Assembly (NCBI GenBank): GCA_020845495.1
Contig: JADLFM010000001.1
Span: 62,001-126,000, forward strand
Direction: 5' to 3'
DNA from: Chloroflexota bacterium
GTDB taxonomy: Bacteria > Chloroflexota > UBA6077 > JACCZL01
DNA length: 64,000 nucleotides
Part shown: one piece after another, positions 34,278 through 43,233 of the stretch
Position numbering within the stretch: position 1 is the first letter of the stretch
How the letters are laid out: every line of letters starts with the position of its first letter
Made by a program: the position numbers and the translations under genes
Notes under the pieces: model-generated
Databases searched by the model: none
What the model was told of the DNA's origin: nothing
What the model saw: only the letters and a program-made list of their open reading frames with translations

Positions 34278-34940
34278 CTAACCCCGCGCGAAGAAGGTCT
34301 GCCGGAGTTCGTCTTCGTGCGCGGAACGGGTCAGGGCCAGGATCTCGTCACCCGCGCGCAGGGTCGTCGCGCCGGTCGGCAGGATCGGCTGCCCCTCGCG
34401 GATGACGAACGCGATGAGCGAGTTCGGGGGCATGTCCAGGTCCCGGAGGGAGATGCCGTCGAGCGAGGAATCGGGCGGCAGCGTGATGTCGACGACCTCG
34501 ACGTCGGCGTGACGGAGGCGTAGCAGCGGGACGAGCGCCTGGGACGGAATCTCCTGCTCGATGACCGACAGGATCACTTCGGTGCTACTGACCGTCGAGT
34601 CGATCCCCAAGAGCCGGAAGATCCGTTCGTTCTTCGGATTGTTGATCCGGGCCACCGTACGCGGCACGTTGAACCGCCGTTTGGCAACCTGACAAATCAC
34701 CAGGTTGTCCTCGTCGTCGCCAGTCACCGCGACGACGACGTCCGCGCGATTTGCGCCGGCATCGGCCAGCACGGCCGCTTCGTCGGCATTCCCCCGCTGA
34801 ACGACGTTGCCGAGCTCGTTGGCAATCGCATCAGCGCGGCCGCGCTGCTTCTCGATGACGAGGACTTCGTGCCCCTGGTCGATCAATTCGCGGGCGAGGT
34901 AGTACCCCACCTTCCCACCGCCGGCCACGATGACATACAC
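34278..34940 (-). CDS. TrkA/KtrA-like potassium uptake regulatory protein (RCK_N + RCK_C)
   Basis: A 220-residue cytoplasmic RCK protein. The N-terminal Rossmann domain begins MYVIVAGGGKVGYYLARELIDQG with the acidic ribose-binding end LVIEK, and continues with VVVAVTGDDEDN. The C-terminal RCK_C domain (about 135-215) has DITLPPDSSLDGISLRDL and LRAGDEILAL. Such proteins bind NAD(H) or nucleotides and gate Trk/Ktr channels. Its start lies two bases after the stop of the upstream RCK_N-only gene, so they form an operon. No channel subunit is encoded in the window. Confidence 0.9.
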   Translation of the reverse strand: MYVIVAGGGKVGYYLARELIDQGHEVLVIEKQRGRADAIANELGNVVQRGNADEAAVLADAGANRADVVVAVTGDDEDNLVICQVAKRRFNVPRTVARINNPKNERIFRLLGIDSTVSSTEVILSVIEQEIPSQALVPLLRLRHADVEVVDITLPPDSSLDGISLRDLDMPPNSLIAFVIREGQPILPTGATTLRAGDEILALTRSAHEDELRQTFFARG

Positions 34941-34942
34941 GG

Positions 34943-35371
34943 CTACGCATCCCCCCGCGACTCGGCATCGGCCCCAGCAACCAGCTTGTCGTACAGGATG
35001 CTTGCGCCAAGGACCGTCGGGCTGACGGCATCGAGCCCGAGCGCTTTGAACGTGTCCTGCCGAATCGGGTCGTAGATTCGGGTCACCACGCGTGGCACCC
35101 GAAAGACGTGCGTTGCGATCTGCGCCGCCATGATGTTGCGGTTGTCCCCCTGGGTGACGGCCGCGAAGGCGTCGGCGCGTTCGATGTCAGCCTTGATGAG
35201 CACGTCCAGATCGATGCCGTTCCCGACCATCGTCGCACCAGAGAAGTCGGTGCCGAGGCGGTCAAAGGACGAGGCGTTCATGTCCAGCACGAGCACCTCG
35301 TGCCCGTCGGCGACGAGCAATTTGGCGAGGCGCGCTCCGACCCGCCCGCACCCCATGATGATGACGTACAT
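34943..35371 (-). CDS. RCK_N-only TrkA-like protein
   Basis: A 142-residue protein with a single nucleotide-binding RCK_N domain: MYVIIMGCGRVGARLAKLL, HEVLVLDMN, VVTRIYDP. It lacks the RCK_C domain of its downstream partner, which is two bases away. The pair together resembles a split two-domain TrkA, suggesting a hetero-oligomeric gating ring. Most of the protein matches the family; the last 15 residues are unstructured. UspA lies upstream on the same strand. Confidence 0.88.
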   Translation of the reverse strand: MYVIIMGCGRVGARLAKLLVADGHEVLVLDMNASSFDRLGTDFSGATMVGNGIDLDVLIKADIERADAFAAVTQGDNRNIMAAQIATHVFRVPRVVTRIYDPIRQDTFKALGLDAVSPTVLGASILYDKLVAGADAESRGDA

Positions 35372-35473
35372 CAGTGTCCTCGCTGCCGCGCATGCGGCCG
35401 GCAGTCTGTGGAGGGTACTACCCCGGGCGCCAGCACGTCCCTGCTCGTACGAGCGTCGTCGCTCATCGTCGGG

Positions 35474-35899
35474 TCATACTGGTTGACGGCAGAGCCAGAC
35501 GCGGCAGGGCGCGTACTTGAGCACATACGGCGTGGTGCTGCCAAGGTCGAACTCGCCGAAGCGCTTCTTGTACGAAATACCCATCACGATCAGGTCGACG
35601 CCGCGGTCCATCGCCTCGTCCACGATGGCCGGGCCGACGTCACGGGCCTGAAGCAGATCGGTGCCGATCGAGACGCCGAGGCGCTCGGCGATCTGCTCGG
35701 TGTGATTGAGCACGTCCTCGCCATGCTCGGCTTCCGCGAGCAACTCGGCGTCAAGCGGCAGCGTGCGCTTCACCTCGATAACGTGAATGGCACACACCTC
35801 CGCCTTGGTGGCGGATGCAATAGAACACGCCAGTTGAACGACTTCGTCGTCCACCGGCGTCCCCTTCACGGGAACCAGAATACGGCTTGCTTGAATCAT
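35474..35899 (-). CDS. Universal stress protein, UspA family
   Basis: A 141-residue UspA-fold protein. It starts with RILVPVKGTPVDDEVVQLAC and ends with the ATP-binding type motif MGISYKKRFGEFDLGSTTPYVLKYAPCRVWL (split here as MGISYKKRFGEF and GSTTPYVL), followed by a final strand. The spacing G-x2...G-S-T suggests nucleotide binding, slightly altered from G-x2-G-x9-G-S/T. USP proteins often regulate transporters; position just upstream of two RCK genes on the same strand supports a link to potassium or amino-acid transport. ATG 35899 has CTCGGGG before it. Confidence 0.88.
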   Translation of the reverse strand: MIQASRILVPVKGTPVDDEVVQLACSIASATKAEVCAIHVIEVKRTLPLDAELLAEAEHGEDVLNHTEQIAERLGVSIGTDLLQARDVGPAIVDEAMDRGVDLIVMGISYKKRFGEFDLGSTTPYVLKYAPCRVWLCRQPV

Positions 35900-36065
35900 C
35901 CCCGAGCCCGGGTCGCAGCCCGGCTGGCTGAGTATAGCATCGCGCTCACCTGCACGGAGCGCCTCTCACGGTCTGATGTCTCCACATCGAGTTCGGCTCC
36001 TGATTCCACGATGAAACGTCGACCACGTCTCGACGGGGACGGACGAGTGCATCCGACTTCGGCCG

Positions 36066-36097
36066 CGAGACGGCACCTCGACGAGACGGCACCTCGG
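36066..36097. repeat. 16-bp tandem duplication
   Basis: CGAGACGGCACCTCG(A/G) is repeated head to tail at 36066-36081 and 36082-36097 in the gap between the UspA gene and the TldE gene (both minus strand). No function evident. Confidence 0.7.
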
Positions 36098-36140
36098 CGA
36101 GGCCTCTGCATCGTCCGCGCCCGAGCGGGCAGGTCCGCCG

Positions 36141-37616
36141 TCAGACCGGTTCGACCGTGACGTCGCTCCTGACGAGCAGTCCGGGACTGAGACTCTGGCG
36201 GAACCGGACGAGGGCGGTCCCCGGCGACAGCAAGTCCAGGAAGAAGCGTCCGCTTACCCGCACTGCCACCCGGCCCCCAGGGCGTCCCAGGCGCACGACC
36301 TGGGCATCAGGCACGAGCAGGCTGAAACTCCCTCGCCGCGCATCCTGGGTGTGCAAGCCCATCACCTCCCGCACCACGACGCCAGTGCCAAGCATCGAGC
36401 ACGCCGCCTCCAGGCTGTCCAGAGCGGAATCGGACGAGGCGATGAGACACGGACGGCCGCGCGGCACGGGTGTCGGGGCGAAGCCGGCTGGCCTCGCCAC
36501 CCCCGGATCGACGAGCGGATGGCGCAGTCGGCCCTCACTCACGAGGTCAATGCACCCAGCCGGGATCCCTTCACTGCTACACGGCGACGTTGCAAGCCCA
36601 TACGGTACCGTCGTGTCGACCCGGATCGATACGGCCGGCGCTGCGACCTGGCACCCGGCTCGGACATCGTCCAGACTGAACGTCGCACGCCCTTCGAGCA
36701 TCGCGCGCACATCGAGGTTCGGCATGAGGAAGCGTCGGAGCAACGCCTCGAACGCGGCCGGCGCGAAGACCACTCCGCACTCCCCGGCCGGCAGATCGTC
36801 CTCGACCGCTAGCTGAGCGCTCCGCACCGTGAGCTCTTCGAGCAGTACGGCGAGTTCGGCGTCAGTCGGCCAGCGACGCGATGCGAACTGCTCTCCCGTC
36901 AGGTCGTCCATGCCGAGGTCGAGGGCGCAGCGCGTCTCGGCCCACGCGGCGTGGAACCCGGCCGATGACCTGACGACGCGACGGCCAGCCCCCACCACCA
37001 CACTCCCGCTCACTCGCTCGGCCTCGCGCGGACGGGCCGAATGCTGGGTGTGCACGCTCCATCCGTTCTCGCTACACTCGGTCTCGCCTTCCACTCGTCC
37101 AAGTGGGCGACAGGCATTCTCCAGATCGAGGCGTGTCGCCTCGCCGCCACTCGCGCTGTGAGTGCGGCTGCTGTCTCCGCCTCGCGCCAGCCGATCGGCT
37201 GCACCGGCCAGCACGGAAAAGAGCGGGGCTATGTCACCTGTCACCAGATTGGCAATGAACGGGTCGTGGGTCTGCACGGTCGGCAGGGCGCGAGTTCCGG
37301 GCAGCGGCGCGAGCCAGCGTGGCTCGAACGCGGCCGCACGCCACTCGTCGAGCCGGTCAGTTGGTGCAAGCAGGGCCGCTCGGTCGAGCCCTGCCCGCGA
37401 GACAGCACCGTCCGACCAACGAAGCTCGAGCGACCCTGACAGACGCGCCGCGGCCGCTGGTGTCACATACGGCCCGCCGAGCGATCCATGCCGCAACCCC
37501 ACCCGCACCGACTGGCCCTCGTGGACTTCGAACCGCCAGCCGGTAACGGACGCGCCGCCGGTCGCCAACCCGGCGCTCAGGACGTCCGCCAGGGTCTCGG
37601 CGGCGGTACGCGTCAT
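36141..37616 (-). CDS. tldE: TldE/PmbA-type metalloprotease subunit
   Basis: A 491-residue protein of the TldD/PmbA family. It lacks a HExxxH, as expected for the non-catalytic TldE subunit, and has the conserved C-terminal VMGLHTQDARRGSFSL, the counterpart of GLHTQD...GDFSLG in PmbA. It overlaps the TldD stop by four bases (ATGA), so the two subunits are coupled. In E. coli TldD/TldE form a heterodimeric protease that degrades unfolded small peptides and trims the microcin B17 leader. No RiPP precursor is recognisable nearby. N-terminal and middle regions are quite divergent. Confidence 0.85.
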   Translation of the reverse strand: MTRTAAETLADVLSAGLATGGASVTGWRFEVHEGQSVRVGLRHGSLGGPYVTPAAAARLSGSLELRWSDGAVSRAGLDRAALLAPTDRLDEWRAAAFEPRWLAPLPGTRALPTVQTHDPFIANLVTGDIAPLFSVLAGAADRLARGGDSSRTHSASGGEATRLDLENACRPLGRVEGETECSENGWSVHTQHSARPREAERVSGSVVVGAGRRVVRSSAGFHAAWAETRCALDLGMDDLTGEQFASRRWPTDAELAVLLEELTVRSAQLAVEDDLPAGECGVVFAPAAFEALLRRFLMPNLDVRAMLEGRATFSLDDVRAGCQVAAPAVSIRVDTTVPYGLATSPCSSEGIPAGCIDLVSEGRLRHPLVDPGVARPAGFAPTPVPRGRPCLIASSDSALDSLEAACSMLGTGVVVREVMGLHTQDARRGSFSLLVPDAQVVRLGRPGGRVAVRVSGRFFLDLLSPGTALVRFRQSLSPGLLVRSDVTVEPV

Positions 37617-39112
37617 CCCTGCCAGCCAGCGACCATATCGGTACTCGCGCCGATCGTCAGGCGAGGGTCAGCGTCGAGCACGAGCAGGCCGTGCGACCCG
37701 CCGCTGCCCGACACGTTGCTCCCATCCTTGCTGCACGTCCCGATCGCGTCGAGGCGCAGCGTCCCGAACGCCGCCAGGACCGAGAGCAGGGCCGATTCGC
37801 TGAGGCCAGACAAGGTCGCGCCCTGCCGTGGAGCGGCCCCTGAGCCAAGCGCGTAGGCCGCGCCCGCCGCGAACAGAAAGTCGCCGCGCCGGGGGTGCGC
37901 CTGTCCACCACGATAGCCGGTAAGGTAGATGGTTGGGCGCCGGGGGTCGAGCAGCCCGGCGCCGCGCACCAGCGCCGCCACCGCTTCCGGCTCCAACTCG
38001 CCGTCGGGGCACGGCAGCGGGTTCCGAGCGAGGATCCGAATGTTGGTCATGCGCGGCGCTGGCCGGTCCCGATAATTGGCCGCTCGGCAGGCGCCGCTCA
38101 CCCGGATACCCGCGCGACGCGCCGAGAAGAGGTCACCCAACCCAGCCGTCAGGATGCCATCCGTGATGAGACTGACGGTCTGCCGTTCGATGCCATTCGC
38201 GCCGATCGGCTGGTCAGCATAATTCCCCGCCAACGGTCCGTCTACCACCGACACCCCGTCCGCGGCGAGGCGGTCGCCACGTCGGAGGCGGCCATCACGA
38301 AACAGGATCGACTCGCTCACGTCGGACTCACACAGGTGCCCGATGGCCTCATGTGCCAACCCTTTGGCGAGCGCGTGGTCGACGACGAATCGATAGTTCC
38401 CGGGCTGGACAGCAGGAGCGTGGGCTGTTTCGCGGGCGCAGCGCAACGCCAGTCTTGCCCGCGCAGCGGCGACCGCCAGCCGCTCCGGCGCGAGCACCGC
38501 CATTGCGTCGGCTCCTGAGACGTTCCCACCAGCCCTGATGGGCACACCCTCGAGCCGCGCGGTGAGATCGTGGCGCAGGACGGCACGCGGCGTCGCGAAC
38601 GTCACGTCGGTGCCATCCGACCGGACGATCCGCCAGCGCTCGTCCACCAGCGCATGGCTGGTCCGGGCGCTCGTACCAGGCGGCAGCGTGCCAAGCGCCG
38701 CCTGCGCGTCGCGCAACGCCGCTACCTGGTCGCCGATCGGCGTATCATGGAGCCGCCGATAGGTCGTGGGCAGGACTCGCCGTCCGGTCGATGCAAGCCG
38801 CCACACCTCGTGGTTCCGCTCGGCGCCGTGTACGCGCGCGGCCTCGGCGAGCCGAAGCGCCTGCCACACGGCCGCCCTGATGGCATCGGGCGCGCAGTCG
38901 TCGGTGCTGGCGAACCCGAGCGAGCCATCGGCCAGAATGACGTGGAGACCGGCGCCGAGCCAGGCCGTCGAGCGGGCTCGGTCACTCACCCCGTCGAGCA
39001 TGGAGAGCCGTCGCTCCTCGACCTGCTGGAGCCGGAGGATCAGGTACGCACCGCCCACCCCCGCCAACTCGAGGGCCGCGTCAACCGCATGATCCAGATC
39101 GAGAACATCCAC
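37613..39112 (-). CDS. tldD: TldD-type zinc metalloprotease, catalytic subunit
   Basis: A 499-residue TldD homologue. The catalytic zinc motif is LAHEAIGHLCESD (HExxxH, about residue 255), followed by DRLAADGVSVVDGP. The conserved RMTNIRILARNP and the C-terminal GSHGLLVLDADPRLTIG (split) match the family. It starts 12 bases after the sirtuin stop and overlaps TldE by four bases, giving the operon sirtuin-tldD-tldE. Substrates may be small unfolded peptides. The enzyme looks complete. Confidence 0.9.
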   Translation of the reverse strand: MDVLDLDHAVDAALELAGVGGAYLILRLQQVEERRLSMLDGVSDRARSTAWLGAGLHVILADGSLGFASTDDCAPDAIRAAVWQALRLAEAARVHGAERNHEVWRLASTGRRVLPTTYRRLHDTPIGDQVAALRDAQAALGTLPPGTSARTSHALVDERWRIVRSDGTDVTFATPRAVLRHDLTARLEGVPIRAGGNVSGADAMAVLAPERLAVAAARARLALRCARETAHAPAVQPGNYRFVVDHALAKGLAHEAIGHLCESDVSESILFRDGRLRRGDRLAADGVSVVDGPLAGNYADQPIGANGIERQTVSLITDGILTAGLGDLFSARRAGIRVSGACRAANYRDRPAPRMTNIRILARNPLPCPDGELEPEAVAALVRGAGLLDPRRPTIYLTGYRGGQAHPRRGDFLFAAGAAYALGSGAAPRQGATLSGLSESALLSVLAAFGTLRLDAIGTCSKDGSNVSGSGGSHGLLVLDADPRLTIGASTDMVAGWQG

Positions 39113-39124
39113 GGCTCGCTATCG

Positions 39125-39886
39125 TCAGCGCGGGGTGCCTGCCAGGTCAACGGCACAGGGCAGGATCTCGGCGGCCTGACCGCGCGTCACGAGGGTCGCC
39201 TGCTCGTCGAGCGGTGTCGGTGTCGCGTTGACGATTGCGAGTCGTGCACCGGCTTCGAGTGCTCGCCGTGGGATATGGGCGGCCGGGTAGACGACCAGCG
39301 ACGATCCGACGACCAGCATCAGATCGGCCTCACTCGCGAGTCGGTCGGCTCGACGCAGAGCGTCCTGGGGCATCGGTTCCCCGAACGAGACCGTCATCGG
39401 CTTGAGGGTACCATCACACTGGCCGCAGGCCGGCTCTGCCTCACCTGCCCGCACACGAGCCTGTACGTCGGCACGGGAATAGCGCGCATCGCACACGAGA
39501 CAGCGGACGCCGTGGGCGTTCCCGTGTAGCTCGACGACCGTTTCGGCCAGGTGGCCGGCTTCCTGGTGCAGCCCATCGACGTTCTGGGTCACAACGCCTC
39601 TCAACCGGCCGCGCCGTTCCAGTTCGACGAGCGCCGAATGAGCCGCGTTCGGCCGCGCGGCCGCGACGACCGGATAGGTATGCAGTCCGCGCCGCCAGGT
39701 CTCACGGCGGGCGTCCGCGCTGGTCAGGAAGTCCTGATACTGAATTGGGGCGTGGCGGTCCCAGACACCGCCCGGGCTCCGGTAGTCGGGGATGCCCGAC
39801 TCAGTGCTGATGCCGGCGCCTGTGAAGGCCACGATGCGCCGGGACGCGGCGATGAGCGCAGCCAGCCGCTCGATGTCCTGATCCAC
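39125..39886 (-). CDS. NAD-dependent protein deacylase, Sir2 family
   Basis: A 253-residue sirtuin. NAD-binding [15 protein letters not shown] is near residue 22, [12 protein letters not shown] and the catalytic His in [12 protein letters not shown] follow, and four Cys (RCLVCDARY and ACGQCDGTL) form the structural zinc site. [12 protein letters not shown] and [10 protein letters not shown] complete the Rossmann fold. It removes acyl groups from Lys using NAD. Adjacent TldD/TldE on the same message is an unusual partnership. ATG 39886 lies 197 bases from the divergent PFK start. Confidence 0.93.
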   Translation of the reverse strand: MDQDIERLAALIAASRRIVAFTGAGISTESGIPDYRSPGGVWDRHAPIQYQDFLTSADARRETWRRGLHTYPVVAAARPNAAHSALVELERRGRLRGVVTQNVDGLHQEAGHLAETVVELHGNAHGVRCLVCDARYSRADVQARVRAGEAEPACGQCDGTLKPMTVSFGEPMPQDALRRADRLASEADLMLVVGSSLVVYPAAHIPRRALEAGARLAIVNATPTPLDEQATLVTRGQAAEILPCAVDLAGTPR

Positions 39887-40049
39887 GCCTGCTTCTCCTC
39901 TCCGACATCAGGATACGAGAGCAGGCTGTGCGGTGCCACGTGAGGAGTGTACGAACGGGGCGGGAGTATGCTGGTGCCTGCATGCGGGTACCAGCGCACG
40001 GGCGACCTACCGGCAGAACGGTTGGCGCGCCTCGTGCACGACCCCCGCC

Positions 40050-40055
40050 TATAAT
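40050..40055 (+). promoter_or_regulatory. -10 element of the second phosphofructokinase gene
   Basis: A perfect TATAAT sits 28 bases before ATG 40083. TTGGCG lies upstream at 40022-40027, but the 22-base spacer is too long for standard sigma-70, so an activator or another -35 may be used. Confidence 0.4.
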
Positions 40056-40082
40056 CGGGTGCAGGAAACTGGAGAGCGACGG

Positions 40083-41180
40083 ATGATCGATCAAACGCTC
40101 CGGCGTGTCGGGATCTTGACCGCCGGTGGAGACTGCCCGGGCCTCAACGCGGTGATCCGCGCCTTCGTCATGACGGCCGAAGGGTTCTTCAGTTGGGAGA
40201 ACGTCGGCATCCTCGACGGATTCGAGGGGCTGCTCATGCCCGAAGGCACGCGCCCCCTCACGACTAATGACGTACGGGGTATCCTGCCGCTCGGCGGTAC
40301 GATTCTCGGCACCAGCAACCGTTGCAATCCGTTCGCATTCCGAACGCTCACCGACGGCGAAGAGTGCATCCTCGACCGCTCGGCCGAGGTCATGGAGAAG
40401 CTGAGCGAACTCGACATCGGCGCGCTGGTCGTCATCGGCGGCGACGGCTCGATGAACATCGGCTTGAAGCTTGCGGCGCTGGGGGTGCCCATTGTCGGCG
40501 TGCCAAAGACGATCGACAACGACCTTGCCGCAACGGATGTGACGTTCGGGTTCAACACCGCCGTCACGACGGCAACTGACGCGCTCGACAGGCTCCGCTC
40601 GACCGCCGAAGCTCACCACCGCGTGATGATCCTGGAGGTCATGGGCCGCGACGCGGGCTGGATTGCCCTGGAAGCGGGTCTGGCCGGCGACGGGCACATC
40701 ATCCTGATCCCGGAGATTCCGTTTCAGCTTCAGAAAGTCGCTCAGGCCATCGAACACCGCAGCCGGAGCGGCCGGACCTACAGCATCATCGTCGTCGCGG
40801 AGGGGGCGTACCCGGCGGGCGGGGAGAAGATCGTTCAGCGGCGGGTCGGCCCGGACGGTTTTCCACGACTCGGAGGCATCGGCGTCTGGTTGGCCGAGGA
40901 GCTCGGGCAGCGGATCCGCCACGAAGTTCGCGCCACGGTTCTCGGGCATACCCAGCGGGGCGGCTCTCCGACGCCGTTCGATCGTGTCCTCGCCACCCGC
41001 CTCGGGAGCGCGGCAGCCTGGCTCGTTGGCGCAAAGAACTTCGGGAAGATGGTCGCGTTGCGCGGGGGAGACATCGTGCCGGTCCCGATCGAGGACGCAG
41101 TCCGCGCGCAAAAGCTGGTCCCGCCGGCGGGCGAGCGAGTCATGACTGCCCGCTACCTGGGTGTCAGCTTCGGAGACTGA
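40083..41180 (+). CDS. pfkA: 6-phosphofructokinase, ATP-type GGDGS motif
   Basis: A 365-residue PFK. Motifs: GILTAGGDCPGLNAVIRA at the N-terminus, VIGGDGSMNIG (Gly as in ATP-dependent PFK), VPKTIDNDLAATD (Lys as in the PKTIDND class), EVMGRDAGWIALEAG and TVLGHTQRGGSPTPFDR. The GGDGS/PKTIDND combination is found in group III ATP-PFKs. It phosphorylates fructose-6-phosphate in glycolysis. ATG 40083 follows CTGGAGAGCGACGG; the upstream open frame is not coding. Its presence with a GGDD paralogue 7 kb away suggests separated glycolytic and gluconeogenic/PPi roles. Confidence 0.92.
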   Translation: MIDQTLRRVGILTAGGDCPGLNAVIRAFVMTAEGFFSWENVGILDGFEGLLMPEGTRPLTTNDVRGILPLGGTILGTSNRCNPFAFRTLTDGEECILDRSAEVMEKLSELDIGALVVIGGDGSMNIGLKLAALGVPIVGVPKTIDNDLAATDVTFGFNTAVTTATDALDRLRSTAEAHHRVMILEVMGRDAGWIALEAGLAGDGHIILIPEIPFQLQKVAQAIEHRSRSGRTYSIIVVAEGAYPAGGEKIVQRRVGPDGFPRLGGIGVWLAEELGQRIRHEVRATVLGHTQRGGSPTPFDRVLATRLGSAAAWLVGAKNFGKMVALRGGDIVPVPIEDAVRAQKLVPPAGERVMTARYLGVSFGD

Positions 41181-41200
41181 CCGGCAGCATCGGTGGGGCG

Positions 41201-41617
41201 TCAGTCGGAGAACGAGGCCGGATCACTTGACTCGTTGGCGTCCATGCCGCCAAAGTCGTCATCCTCGCCATGGCCGCCTGCCAGGTCGTCGGGCATCTCG
41301 CCAGCCTCGAGTTGGTCGACCATCTCTCGGAACTCGTCGCCGGCTTCGTCGCCAAGCTGCTCGCCCATGCGGCGCGCCCAGCGGGCGACGCTGCGCGGAT
41401 CGCTCTCGTCAACGTCGGCCAGCGAGCTGTCGTCGGCAAGATCGTCGAGCCGGCTCTCTTCCGACTTCAGGATGGCAACTCGCGAGACGAGCCGTGCGAC
41501 GTCAAGGGAGCCACAGTGCTCGCACTGGGGTGTAGCCGTCTCGGCTGCCGAGAACGTCTGGAAGAACAGGCTCGAACGGCGGCGACAGACAGCGCAACGG
41601 TACTCGTAGATCGGCAT
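41201..41617 (-). CDS. FmdB-type zinc ribbon protein
   Basis: A 138-residue protein beginning MPIYEYRCAVCRRRSSLFF with a partner QCEHCGS, the four-Cys FmdB/CxxC_CxxC_SSSS ribbon. The rest is acidic (DESDPRSVARW, MPDDLAGGHGEDDDFGG). This family is widespread and small; its function is unclear, with links to formamidase regulation or general nucleic-acid or protein binding. ATG 41617 is chosen because the ribbon starts at residue 2. It converges on the PFK gene with a 20-base gap. Confidence 0.88.
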   Translation of the reverse strand: MPIYEYRCAVCRRRSSLFFQTFSAAETATPQCEHCGSLDVARLVSRVAILKSEESRLDDLADDSSLADVDESDPRSVARWARRMGEQLGDEAGDEFREMVDQLEAGEMPDDLAGGHGEDDDFGGMDANESSDPASFSD

Positions 41618-41919
41618 GCTCGGCTTCCGGGATGATGAGGAGATGGAACGCAAGGCGAACGCGCGCAGGCACTGGCTCGCCCGTCCATTCCGTGTCTGAG
41701 GGCTGGCCTGTGTCCAGGGTCAGTCCGTGACGAGCCAGCGTATCGACTCGACATGGCCAGGGCTTGCGGTATCAGGCGCTCTGGACGTGCTGGCGTGGAA
41801 CATCAGCGCATCAGATCGGTAGTCTACGTCGCTCCGGTTATCTCGCCTCTCTGCGACAGACACACATTGCCGCCTCGGAGGCTCGTCCAAGGCGGCAGCG
41901 CGACTCCACGCTGGACGTT
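41618..41919. other. Gap between FmdB and XRE genes
   Basis: I see no gene, repeat or strong promoter in these 302 bases; presumably they hold the FmdB promoter and the end of the XRE message. Confidence 0.5.
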
Positions 41920-42321
41920 CTAGACCTTCTGAAGCAGGCGCGAGGCGCGGCGGCGTGGGCGAGCCTCGGAGCGCTGCGACCGCATGTCGATTACGCTGCG
42001 GAGAAGTGCCAGACACAGCCGCTTATCTTCCTCGTCTAGTTGCTGCATCTCGCCGAACGCCTGACGTAGCTCGACGTCGATGAGCTTGAGCGACCGCTCC
42101 TGATACGTGAGCAGGCCGGCGAGCTGCAACAGCTCGCTCGGGCTCGTCGTCAACGAGCTGCAAATCTCCAACAGGGTGCTCACGCGAGGATCGTTCGTCT
42201 CGCCGCTTAGGAGACGATAGAAGGTAGCCCGGTTCCGCTTTCCTCCGAGACGATCCGCGACCTCGGCGGGGCGCAGACCTCGCGCCTCGATGAGATCTCG
42301 CACAGCCTTCCCAATTGACAT
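41920..42321 (-). CDS. XRE/Cro-type helix-turn-helix regulator
   Basis: A 133-residue protein with an N-terminal HTH of the Cro/CI type (IEARGLRPAEVADRLG, then RATFYRLLSGETNDPRVSTLLEICSSL, split) and a C-terminal helical region ending in an Arg-rich tail. No ligand or peptidase domain is present. ATG 42321 with GGAGGG upstream is used in place of the longer frame from 42402, because the promoter falls between. It probably regulates itself or the neighbouring metallophosphoesterase gene, which is on the same strand upstream. Confidence 0.82.
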   Translation of the reverse strand: MSIGKAVRDLIEARGLRPAEVADRLGGKRNRATFYRLLSGETNDPRVSTLLEICSSLTTSPSELLQLAGLLTYQERSLKLIDVELRQAFGEMQQLDEEDKRLCLALLRSVIDMRSQRSEARPRRRASRLLQKV

Positions 42322-42350
42322 CGCATCCCTCCGGCCGGACATTCGCAGCG

Positions 42351-42379
42351 AGTATAGCACTTCGATAGCGCGGTTGCGA
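42351..42379 (-). promoter_or_regulatory. Promoter of the XRE regulator gene
   Basis: On the minus strand TGCTATACT gives an extended -10 (TATACT at 42356-42351). TCGCAA at the -35 position is weak. A start near 42344 gives a leader of about 23 bases containing the GGAGGG site. Confidence 0.5.
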
Positions 42380-42498
42380 GACGAGACGGCCAATCGTCGC
42401 AAGCGTGACCTTCTGTTCAGCTTTCTTGGACGAGCTGCCGCGTGATGATGAGAGGTGGGCGGGGTACGGCGCGGTGAGGATATCTGACGCGAGGACAG

Positions 42499-43233
42499 TT
42501 AATGGCCTTGCGCGAGCCGGTCGGCCAGACGGTCGGGCAGGTGGACGCGCCGCATGAGACGCTGAGTCCGCTCCACGTCGTAGGACACGCGCCGCCAGGT
42601 GGCGGTAGCGCGCTCGGTGTCGACGACGAGGAACGCGGCGCGGGGGTCACCGTCGCGCGGCTGCCCGACACCGCCCGGATTGAGGATGAAGCGCCAGCCG
42701 GGCCGAGCGAGCGAGACTTCAGCCTCGCCGGCCACCCGATGCGCCTGCACGTCGCCAGCCGGGTCGAGCGTGAAGACCGCCGGCACATGGGTGTGGCCGA
42801 CCAGACAGAATGGGCCGTGGAAATGCTCGAAGTTCGCCTGCGCTGTCCTGGCGTTCAGGATGTACTCCCAGAGTGGGCCGCGGGGGCTGCCGTGAGCGAG
42901 GGTGAACTCGCCGCTCGACGTGAGCGTCGGGAGCGCCGCCAGATACTCACGTACCGTCGGCCGCAACTGCTCTGCCGTCCACTGCGCCGCGAGCGCCGCG
43001 AACCGATTGAACGCTTCAATGCCGATCCGGCCGATGGCAGCGTAGTCATGGTTGCCCGCGACCGCCAGGAACTTTGGCTGCGAGACCAGGAGGTCGACAC
43101 AGTCGTTTGGCTGGGGCCCGTACCCCACGATGTCGCCCAGGCACCACAACTGGTCGATCGGCTGGATGGCACTGAGGACCGCTTCGAGGGCAATCAGATT
43201 AGCATGGACGTCGGAGATGACCCCGATCCGCAC
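42499..43233 (-). CDS. Metallophosphoesterase (YfcE/MJ0936-like)
   Basis: A 244-residue calcineurin-like phosphoesterase. All metal motifs are present: ISDVHANLIALEAV (D-x-H), LGDIVGYGPQPND (GD), GNHDYAA (GNHD), HGSPRG and GHTHVPA (GHTH). It hydrolyses phosphodiesters or mononucleotides; the exact substrate is unknown. The 3' part (after residue 160) adds a small beta domain. It is transcribed toward the XRE gene, with 177 bases between them. Confidence 0.9.
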   Translation of the reverse strand: MRIGVISDVHANLIALEAVLSAIQPIDQLWCLGDIVGYGPQPNDCVDLLVSQPKFLAVAGNHDYAAIGRIGIEAFNRFAALAAQWTAEQLRPTVREYLAALPTLTSSGEFTLAHGSPRGPLWEYILNARTAQANFEHFHGPFCLVGHTHVPAVFTLDPAGDVQAHRVAGEAEVSLARPGWRFILNPGGVGQPRDGDPRAAFLVVDTERATATWRRVSYDVERTQRLMRRVHLPDRLADRLAQGH

